From: Thiomonas sp.
GTDB taxonomy: Bacteria; Pseudomonadota; Gammaproteobacteria; Burkholderiales; Burkholderiaceae_C
Assembly (NCBI GenBank): GCA_027451915.1
Contig: DAIDHU010000128.1
Location: forward strand, 1 to 8,823
Direction of reading: 5' to 3'
Length of the DNA: 8,823 nucleotides
The position numbers and the translations under genes are program-made. The notes beneath the pieces were generated by a model, which was not told the DNA's origin, ran no database searches, and saw only the letters and a list, made by a program, of their open reading frames with translations. Below, piece after piece: positions 1 to 4,565 of this stretch (positions are counted from its first letter, which is position 1; every line of letters begins with the position of its first letter).

Positions 1-192
1 GGGCAGCACCTGCGCCTCCGGCAGCGCTTCCGCGTCCGGCAGCGCGTCCGCCTCCGGCAGCGCTTGCGCCTCGGGCTGCGCCTGCGCCTCGGGCTGCGCC
101 TGCGCCTCGGGCAGCGCTTGCGCCTCGGGCAGCGCCTGCGCCTCCGGCATCGCCTGCGCCTCGGGCAGCGCCTGCGCCTGCGGCAGCGCCTG
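1..192 (-). repeat. 18-bp in-frame tandem repeat encoding QALPEA-type hexapeptides
   Basis: On the - strand, ten complete 18-bp units run from 192 to 13, followed by 12 bases of an eleventh cut by the edge. The commonest unit is CAGGCGCTGCCCGAGGCG, read as Gln-Ala-Leu-Pro-Glu-Ala. Variants include Gln or Met for Leu (units 3, 6, 7), Gln for Glu (unit 1), and Asp/Glu substitutions in units 9-10. Units 6 and 7 are identical, as are units 2 and 4, which suggests recent duplication. The 18-bp period keeps the frame, so copy number can change without breaking the protein. A Pro every six residues in an Ala/Gln/Glu background suggests an extended spacer. The array may continue beyond the window. 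Confidence 0.93.
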
Positions 193-648
193 AGGCTGAA
201 CGGCGCCTTCCCGCAGCGCTGGCGGGGCGGCGACCAGGGTCAGCCGAGGCGCCAGGGCGGCGCTTTCCTGCGCGGGCAGTTCGGCACGCGGTTGCGGCAT
301 CGCATCCGCGGCCGGGGCTTCGCGCAGGAACTGTTCCAGGGCCTCGTGCAGCGCGCGGGCCAGTCGATGCATGCGGGCGCGCTCGGAGCCGGCCTGCGCG
401 TCCAGATGCGGCAACTGCACCAGCAGTTCGCGCTCGACTTCGCGACAGGCCTCCGACAGGGCCTCCAGGCCGAGGAACTCGGCCCCGATGCGAATGCCCC
501 GCAGGGCCTCGGCGGCGGCGCCCAGCGCCTGCTGGTCGCGCCGCTCGCAGGCCTCGCGCACGGCGTCGTCGAAACGCGCCAGGAACTCGCGCGCATCGAG
601 CCCGAAGGCCGCGCGCAGGTCACCGGGGCTGGCTTGGGCGAGGTTCAC
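1..648 (-). CDS. Hpt-like helical domain protein with C-terminal hexapeptide repeats (partial; continues past the left edge)
   Basis: The frame is open from a GTG at 648 to the window edge (216 codons, no stop) with G/C-rich third positions. GGAG at 660-657 lies 8 nt before the GTG and decides the start; the nearby ATG at 677 stops after ten codons. Residues 1-115 are helical and acidic/Ala/Leu-rich. The stretch RGIRIGAEFLGLEALSEA (near residues 50-67) resembles the Hpt phosphotransfer helix (typically HTxKGxxxxxGxxxL), but the histidine position holds Arg in an ungapped alignment, or Glu if a gap is allowed. No His lies in that helix, so phosphotransfer is unlikely. A Pro/Ala linker follows, then hexapeptide repeats from residue 153 onward. 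The gene lies 35 bp behind the diguanylate cyclase gene on the same strand and is probably co-transcribed with it. The Hpt relationship is inferred by eye; the rest of the protein, possibly with further domains, is outside the window. Function unknown. Confidence 0.72.
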   Translation of the reverse strand, partial: MNLAQASPGDLRAAFGLDAREFLARFDDAVREACERRDQQALGAAAEALRGIRIGAEFLGLEALSEACREVERELLVQLPHLDAQAGSERARMHRLARALHEALEQFLREAPAADAMPQPRAELPAQESAALAPRLTLVAAPPALREGAVQPQALPQAQALPEAQAMPEAQALPEAQALPEAQAQPEAQAQPEAQALPEADALPDAEALPEAQVLP

Positions 649-683
649 GCGGGGGGCTCCAGGTCCGCGGGGGCCATGGGGGC

Positions 684-1589
684 TCAGGCCACGCCGACGG
701 GCTGCAGCCCGCCGGCCCGCTTCGCGGCATACAGCCGGGAATCCGCCTCGCCGAGGACCTGCCCCAGGGATTTGTGCGCATCCAGCGCAGCCACCCCCGC
801 GGAAAAGGCGGCATACAGCTCGCGGCCCTCGGCCTTGACCAGGGGTTTCGCGGCCAGGCCCCGACGAAGTCGCTCGACCACGCCGCGGGCCTCCTGCTCG
901 CTGGCCTGGGGCAGGCACAGCACGAATTCGTCGCCGCCGTAGCGAAAAGCCGCGTCGTAGCTGCGCAGGCTCGAGCTGAGGGCGCCCGCGAAAGCCGCCA
1001 GGTAGCGGTCGCCCACCAGGTGCCCGAACTGGTCGTTGACCGGCTTGAAGCGATCCAGGTCGATGAGCGCCACGCAGCAGTCGTCGCCCTGGCGCCGAAG
1101 GCGGCTGAGCTCCGACTGCAGGCGCTGCAACAGCGCGCGCCGGCCCGGCAGGCCGGTCAGCGGGTCCAGCCAGGCCTGCTGCGCCGCCCAGTCGGATTCC
1201 AGGTCCGCCAGGCGCATGAGCAGCCCGAGACCTTCGCGCACCAGGGTGCGCTGCGGCGTGGCCCCCGTGCTCATGCGCTGCAGCGCCTGGGCCTGCTGCA
1301 GCGCATCGGCCAAGCCTGGCAGCAGGGACGAGCCCTGCGCGGCCGCCTGCAGCGCCTGGGCCAGCCCCTGCGCGACCTGCGCGGGCAGTGCCACGGGACG
1401 CGCCAGGGCGTTGGCCTCCAGCACGCCGTCGAGCCAGTGCGACAGGCTCCGGCGCCCATGGCGCAGCACTCCGGCCGGAAGCTGCAGCCGCGCCTCGCTC
1501 AGCGCCTGCTCCCGCGCTTGGCGGGTCGGCGCCGCCGATGCCTCCGCCCCGCTGCTGCCGTACGTTTCGTCGAATGCCCACGCCCCCAT
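684..1589 (-). CDS. GGDEF diguanylate cyclase, cytoplasmic
   Basis: The 301-aa protein makes c-di-GMP from two GTP. The C-terminal GGDEF domain (about 140-295) has DPLTGLPGR at 142-150, the metal-binding LIDLD at 175-179, FKPVND at 181-186, GHLVGD at 189-194, the active-site GGDEF at 218-222 and the late ADSRLYAAK at 282-290. An RxxD product-inhibition motif (RSYD, 209-212) lies exactly five residues before GGDEF, so an active, feedback-inhibited enzyme is expected. Residues 1-135 are Ala/Gln/Leu-rich and helical, with no membrane segment or signal peptide; I do not recognise this input domain. The ATG follows a strong GGGAGGG Shine-Dalgarno (1603-1597) at 7 nt. A sigma-54 promoter match lies just upstream (1622-1637). 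It sits between flgA and the Hpt-like gene, which suggests a role tied to motility. Family call certain; role inferred. Confidence 0.95.
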   Translation of the reverse strand: MGAWAFDETYGSSGAEASAAPTRQAREQALSEARLQLPAGVLRHGRRSLSHWLDGVLEANALARPVALPAQVAQGLAQALQAAAQGSSLLPGLADALQQAQALQRMSTGATPQRTLVREGLGLLMRLADLESDWAAQQAWLDPLTGLPGRRALLQRLQSELSRLRRQGDDCCVALIDLDRFKPVNDQFGHLVGDRYLAAFAGALSSSLRSYDAAFRYGGDEFVLCLPQASEQEARGVVERLRRGLAAKPLVKAEGRELYAAFSAGVAALDAHKSLGQVLGEADSRLYAAKRAGGLQPVGVA

Positions 1590-1621
1590 GGCGTCACCCT
1601 CCCAGTGCTTGTCGTGGCCCT

Positions 1622-1637
1622 AGCAAGCCTGATGCCA
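1622..1637 (-). promoter_or_regulatory. Candidate sigma-54 (-24/-12) promoter for the diguanylate cyclase gene
   Basis: The - strand reads TGGCATCAGGCTTGCT. Compared with the consensus TGGCACG-N4-TTGCW it keeps the -24 GG, the -12 GC and the ten-base spacing, with two mismatches in the -24 block and a perfect TTGCT. The predicted start is near 1611, leaving a 22-nt leader that contains the GGGAGGG ribosome site. No comparable sigma-70 or sigma-28 match was seen in the spacer. Confidence 0.6.
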
Positions 1638-1777
1638 GCACAGGCCCCGGGGCCGTGGAAACTTGCGTTCCCAGAGGGAGAAACCGCGCGTGTCGAGCTC
1701 CCGGGCAGCCCCGGGGCCGCCGTCGGGATCCCCGATGGCCGAGACAACGTCAGGGTTTTGACGCCCGCCGTGGGGCT
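1638..1777. other. Spacer between flgA and the diguanylate cyclase gene, with GC palindromes
   Basis: This non-coding stretch follows the flgA stop. It holds three short inverted repeats: a perfect 12-bp GGCCCCGGGGCC at 1643-1654, a perfect 10-bp GCCCCGGGGC at 1708-1717, and a TCGGG/CCCGA hairpin with a 3-nt loop at 1723-1735. The hairpin lies about 45-55 bp after the flgA stop, where a terminator could be. No T-run follows on either strand, so an intrinsic terminator is not supported. Whether flgA transcripts read through into the cyclase gene is open. Confidence 0.4.
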
Positions 1778-2608
1778 TCAGTGGAACAGGGCGGCCACGA
1801 CGTCCCCCTGCGCGTCGACCACGCCGCTGACCACCTTGCCCGACTGGGCGTTGCGCACCAGCACGGTCTGGCCCTGGCTGCCGTCCTGCAGCGCGATGCC
1901 CAGGGCCACCAGGCGCACCCCATCCCCCTGCGCAATCAGGGATACCGCCTGCCCATAGTGGATCAACCGGGGGCCGGAGAGCATGGACTCGGTGATGCTC
2001 TGGCCGGCCGCCACGCCGAATCGCAGCACGCGCCCGTCGGCCTGGGACTCGCTTTGCAGGGCCCCCGGAGGCAGGCCGGCGCGATCGCGCTGCAAAACCT
2101 GCAGGTCCGAGGGCTGCAGGGTGTGCCCGGGAGAAATCGCATGGGCCGCCACCACCACCTGCTGCGGCCAGTCGACGCTGACCTGCAGGTACACGGACCA
2201 TGCCTGCGGTGCCTCGCAGCGCAACTGCACGGTCTGCGCGCCGTAGGGGCTGGGATCGCCGAAAGGCAGCGCCACCAGGCGCCGCGGTGCGCAGGCCGGG
2301 AAGCGCGCGACGACCCGGCCCGCATGCACCTGCACATGGTCGGCCGCCGCGCCCGCGGGCAGGTGGGAGCGCACGAACTCCTCGGCCGCGCCGCTCATGG
2401 CCTGGGGGGACTCCCAGCGCGAGGTCTTCGCGCTCGCGGGGGCGGAGGCCGCGGAGGGCATGGCCCCAGCCGGCGAAGCCAGGGCCGCGGCCAGCATGCA
2501 TGCGGCCACGCCCAGCCCTGGCCTCCTGTGCGCCGGCACGCGCGGCTGCCGCGGGCCACCCGCTCCGCCGCCGCAGTGCAACTCGCAAACCGCCCGCTGC
2601 CCCTGCAT
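1778..2608 (-). CDS. flgA: FlgA, periplasmic chaperone for P-ring assembly
   Basis: FlgA is exported to the periplasm and helps FlgI form the P-ring around the rod. The 276-aa reading has an Arg-rich n-region, a hydrophobic stretch at about 31-49 ending in a plausible Ala-x-Ala cleavage site (AGA), and two mature cysteines (106 and 131) fitting the disulfide typical of the family. A C-terminal SAF/FlgA region (about 151-276) contains PGHTLQPSDLQ, GRVLRFGVAAGQSI and the closing GQTVLVRNAQSGKVVSGVVD. The start is uncertain. ATG 2608 has a GGAGG 12 nt upstream; an in-frame GTG at 2539 gives 253 aa, a neater signal peptide and closer agreement with usual family length; ATG 2497 would remove part of the hydrophobic stretch. 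It diverges from flgB, and a sigma-54 promoter match (2680-2695) lies 72 bp upstream of the chosen start. Confidence 0.9.
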   Translation of the reverse strand: MQGQRAVCELHCGGGAGGPRQPRVPAHRRPGLGVAACMLAAALASPAGAMPSAASAPASAKTSRWESPQAMSGAAEEFVRSHLPAGAAADHVQVHAGRVVARFPACAPRRLVALPFGDPSPYGAQTVQLRCEAPQAWSVYLQVSVDWPQQVVVAAHAISPGHTLQPSDLQVLQRDRAGLPPGALQSESQADGRVLRFGVAAGQSITESMLSGPRLIHYGQAVSLIAQGDGVRLVALGIALQDGSQGQTVLVRNAQSGKVVSGVVDAQGDVVAALFH

Positions 2609-2679
2609 CGCCCTGTCCCGCCTCCGTCGCCATGCCTTGATCCGGGAAACGCGACGACCGCGCTCCTCCCCGCAACGGA

Positions 2680-2695
2680 TGCAAGCTCCGTACCA
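2680..2695 (-). promoter_or_regulatory. Candidate sigma-54 (-24/-12) promoter for flgA
   Basis: The - strand reads TGGTACGGAGCTTGCA. This matches TGGCACG-N4-TTGCA with a single mismatch (T for C at the fourth base), with exact GG-N10-GC spacing. The predicted start is near 2669, giving a leader of about 60 nt to the ATG at 2608. It is the best of the three such matches in the window. Confidence 0.7.
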
Positions 2696-2720
2696 CCCCC
2701 GAGCCCGACGCGCGGGCGGC

Positions 2721-2762
2721 CGGCAAGCGGCAAGGCCTTGCCGCCCGGAGCCTCGCGGCAAG
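2721..2762. promoter_or_regulatory. CGGCAAG repeat cluster with an 18-bp palindrome: candidate activator-binding (enhancer) site
   Basis: CGGCAAG occurs directly at 2721-2727, 2728-2734 and 2756-2762 and inverted at 2737-2743. The second and inverted copies form a perfect 18-bp palindrome, GCGGCAAGGCCTTGCCGC (2727-2744). The cluster lies between the two opposed sigma-54 promoters, about 26 bp behind the flgA -24 element and about 115 bp upstream of the flgB one. That suits a shared binding site for an NtrC-family activator (FleQ/FlrC/FlbD type). Identity of the binding protein is inference; no known consensus is claimed. Confidence 0.5.
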
Positions 2763-2876
2763 GCGGGCGGCGGGCGCGACGGCCGCGGCTGGCGCCCCGC
2801 GCCGCGGGCCGGGGCGGCAGGACTTCCGAGGGGAAGGGCCCGCGACACGCCGCTGCGCGAGGCCCGGCAGGAGGCA

Positions 2877-2892
2877 TGGCATGGTTTCTGCT
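2877..2892 (+). promoter_or_regulatory. Candidate sigma-54 (-24/-12) promoter for the flgB operon
   Basis: The sequence TGGCATGGTTTCTGCT fits TGGCACG-N4-TTGCT with one mismatch in each block. The invariant GG (2878-2879) and GC (2890-2891) are ten bases apart. The predicted start is near 2903, leaving about 55 nt before the flgB ATG. It lies in the only sizeable gap upstream of flgBCDEFGHI. Confidence 0.65.
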
Positions 2893-2957
2893 TCCGAGAG
2901 GGCACGCCAGGCCCTTTTGCCGCCTCGCCGCCTCGATTGCCGCCGCCCTGCCAGCCC

Positions 2958-3368
2958 ATGTCCCAGCCTTCCGTCCTCGACCGAGCCTTCGCACCGCTGC
3001 AAGACGCGCTGGATCTGCGCGCCTCGCGCCAGCAGTTGCTGGCCGCGAACATCGTGAACGCGGACACGCCGGGATACAAGGCCGTGGACATGGATTTCGC
3101 CAAGGCCTTGCGAAGCGCGGTGTCGGGCGAGGCCCCGAACCTGGGCCTGAAGACCGACCAGGCCGGACAAATGCAGGCTCCGGGATCCGGCCAGCCGGGC
3201 GCCGGTTTCGTCGCCTACCAGCAGGGCAACACCGAACGCCTGGACGGCAACACCGTGGACATGAACCGGGAGCAGTCGGCCTTCGCGAAAAACTCGATCC
3301 AGTACGAGTCGGACCTCACGTTCCTGACCCAGCGCATCAAGATTCTCAACTCCGCCATCACGGGTTGA
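2958..3368 (+). CDS. flgB: FlgB, proximal rod protein
   Basis: FlgB is a rod subunit of the flagellar basal body, exported by the flagellar type III apparatus and assembled in the periplasm next to the export gate. The 136-aa product has the usual length and both family signatures: NIVNADTPGYK at 31-41 and the C-terminal helix containing VDMNREQSAFAKNSIQYES. There is no cleaved signal peptide, as expected for type III export. The ATG was chosen by fit to the family N-terminus (MSQPSVLDRAF). No Shine-Dalgarno is visible before it; the leader is C/T-rich. It is the first gene of the + strand operon, about 55 nt after the predicted sigma-54 start, and flgC follows after 22 bp. Confidence 0.96.
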   Translation: MSQPSVLDRAFAPLQDALDLRASRQQLLAANIVNADTPGYKAVDMDFAKALRSAVSGEAPNLGLKTDQAGQMQAPGSGQPGAGFVAYQQGNTERLDGNTVDMNREQSAFAKNSIQYESDLTFLTQRIKILNSAITG

Positions 3369-3390
3369 GCCCCGAGGAAGGAAAAGCCCC

Positions 3391-3807
3391 ATGTCCCTGT
3401 TCGACGCCCTGGATGTCGCCAGCACCGGCCTGAACGCGCAGAGCTACCGGCTCAACGTGGTCGCCAGCAACCTGGCCAACGCCGACTCGGCCACCAGTTC
3501 CAACGGCCAGCCCTATCGGGCCCGCGAGGTGGTGTTCGCGGCGCAGCCCCTGAGCGCGCCGGGCGCCGGCGCGGGCGTGGACGGCGTGCAGGTTGCCGGC
3601 GTGGTGCAAAAGCCCGGCCCGATGCGCATGGTGTACCAGCCGGGCAACCCGCTGGCCGACAAGCAGGGCTACGTCGCCTACCCGAACGTCAACCCGGTGG
3701 ACGAGATGGTCAACATGATCTCCGCCTCGCGCTCGTACCAGGCGGACGTGAACGTCGCCGACACCGCCAAGAACCTCTTGCTCAAGACCCTCACGCTGGG
3801 CCAGTGA
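3391..3807 (+). CDS. flgC: FlgC, proximal rod protein
   Basis: FlgC is a rod protein that assembles with FlgB and FlgF beneath the distal rod. The 138-aa product opens with MSLFDALDVASTGLNAQ, carries the rod motif SNLANADS at 26-33 followed by YRAREVVF, and ends with the heptad-like helix NPVDEMVNMISASRSYQADV (101-120) and LLLKTLTLGQ. Both ends are the D0 coiled-coil segments shared by axial proteins. A clear AGGAAGG precedes the ATG. It lies 22 bp after flgB and 19 bp before flgD and is full-length without anomalies. Confidence 0.97.
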   Translation: MSLFDALDVASTGLNAQSYRLNVVASNLANADSATSSNGQPYRAREVVFAAQPLSAPGAGAGVDGVQVAGVVQKPGPMRMVYQPGNPLADKQGYVAYPNVNPVDEMVNMISASRSYQADVNVADTAKNLLLKTLTLGQ

Positions 3808-3826
3808 CCCCCCGAGGAATCCCCCC

Positions 3827-4519
3827 ATGTCCACCTCCCCGATCGGCAGCAACCCCTTTCTCTCCTCGCTGGAGTCGACCGGCAGCTCGAGCAGTTCGGG
3901 CGCCAGCGGTGCCTCCGCGCTGGGCAATGCGAGCACCTTCTACAACCTGCTGGTCACCCAGTTGACCAACCAGGATCCGCTCAATCCCATGAGCAACACC
4001 GACCTGTCGGCGCAACTGGCGCAGTTCAGCACCGCCAGCGGAGTGCAGGCCATGCAGCAGTCGCTGGCCGCATTGACCTCGCAACTGGCGCAGAGCCAGA
4101 GCCTGCAGGCCGCCTCGCTGGTGGGTCGCAACGTGGTGTTCGACGACAACTCGCTCAGCCTGGGCGCCAGCGGCGGCAGCGCCGGCGGCTTCACGCTGGC
4201 CAGCGGCGCGCGCGACGTGCAGGTGCAGATCAGCAACCCGGCCGGCCAGGTGGTCAACACCCTGGACCTGGGCTCGATGGCCGCGGGCGTGCAGTCCTTC
4301 CATTGGAACGGCACCGACGCCTCGGGCGCCGCGGCCGCGCCGGGCAGCTACAGCTTCGCGGTGCAGGCCACCGACGGCAACGGCGCCAGCGTCGGCGCGG
4401 CCCCTTTCGGCAGCGGCCAGGTGGTGTCGGTGATGCTCAACGCGGGCTCCTCGCCGACCTTGCAGATCCAGGGCCAGAGCGGCTCGATTCCCTTGTCCGG
4501 CGTCGTCGGGGTCATGTGA
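3827..4519 (+). CDS. flgD: FlgD, hook-cap (hook assembly scaffold) protein
   Basis: FlgD caps the growing hook and directs FlgE polymerisation, and is later replaced. The 230-aa protein has a Ser-rich N-terminus (about 1-30) and then the family hallmark FYNLLVTQLTNQDPLNPMSN (38-57) with LSAQLAQFS. SLVGR at 97-101 begins the C-terminal half, which carries the FlgD Ig-like domain (about 119-187) with FHWNGTDASG and PGSYSF. Its length is typical. The ATG follows a GAGG about 9 nt upstream. The gap to flgE is 46 bp, the longest in this operon, pyrimidine-rich and without a recognisable promoter. Confidence 0.96.
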   Translation: MSTSPIGSNPFLSSLESTGSSSSSGASGASALGNASTFYNLLVTQLTNQDPLNPMSNTDLSAQLAQFSTASGVQAMQQSLAALTSQLAQSQSLQAASLVGRNVVFDDNSLSLGASGGSAGGFTLASGARDVQVQISNPAGQVVNTLDLGSMAAGVQSFHWNGTDASGAAAAPGSYSFAVQATDGNGASVGAAPFGSGQVVSVMLNAGSSPTLQIQGQSGSIPLSGVVGVM

Positions 4520-4565
4520 GACCCCCTCGCGCGCTCCCCCACATCCCCGTCCATCACGCCGCGCC

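Larger units (their letters stand above)
2609..2957. other. flgA-flgB divergent regulatory region
   Basis: This 349-bp, very GC-rich stretch separates divergent flgA and flgB. Open frames crossing it are low-complexity Arg/Gly/Pro/Ala translations that look like composition artefacts, and I see no gene in it. It contains two opposed sigma-54 promoter matches, a cluster of CGGCAA hexamers with an 18-bp palindrome between them, and two TTGCCGCC copies in the predicted flgB leader. A GCCCCG/CGGGGC inverted repeat (2794-2815) may reflect only base composition. Confidence 0.75.

Noticed and set aside
1..192. CRISPR-like or REP-like repeat array
   Set aside because: The units are contiguous 18-mers without spacers and stay in frame within an open reading frame, so this is a coding tandem repeat.
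675..677. ATG on the - strand just after the cyclase stop as start of the Hpt-like gene
   Set aside because: It reaches a TGA after ten codons and is out of frame with the long open reading; the GTG at 648 with GGAG at 8 nt fits better.
64..942. + strand frame with an Arg-Leu-Arg-Leu-Gly repeat
   Set aside because: It is the antisense reading of the QALPEA array and then of the cyclase C-terminus. The - strand reading has a GTG with a good Shine-Dalgarno, a coherent helical domain and domain-consistent neighbours.
1723..1735. Intrinsic terminator after flgA
   Set aside because: The hairpin has only a 5-bp stem and no T-run follows it on the - strand.
2609..2957. Sigma-70 or sigma-28 flagellar promoter for flgA or flgB
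   Set aside because: The region is too GC-rich and I found no TAAA/GCCGATAA-type or TTGACA/TATAAT-type pair with suitable spacing, whereas two sigma-54 matches are clear.
1620..3425. 601-codon - strand frame overlapping flgA and flgB
   Set aside because: It overlaps FlgA in another frame and is antisense to FlgB; both real genes have clear family motifs, so this is a shadow.
1388..3433. 681-codon + strand frame across flgA and the intergenic region
   Set aside because: It opposes flgA and runs out of frame through flgB; the translation is Arg/Pro/Gly-rich with no recognisable domain.
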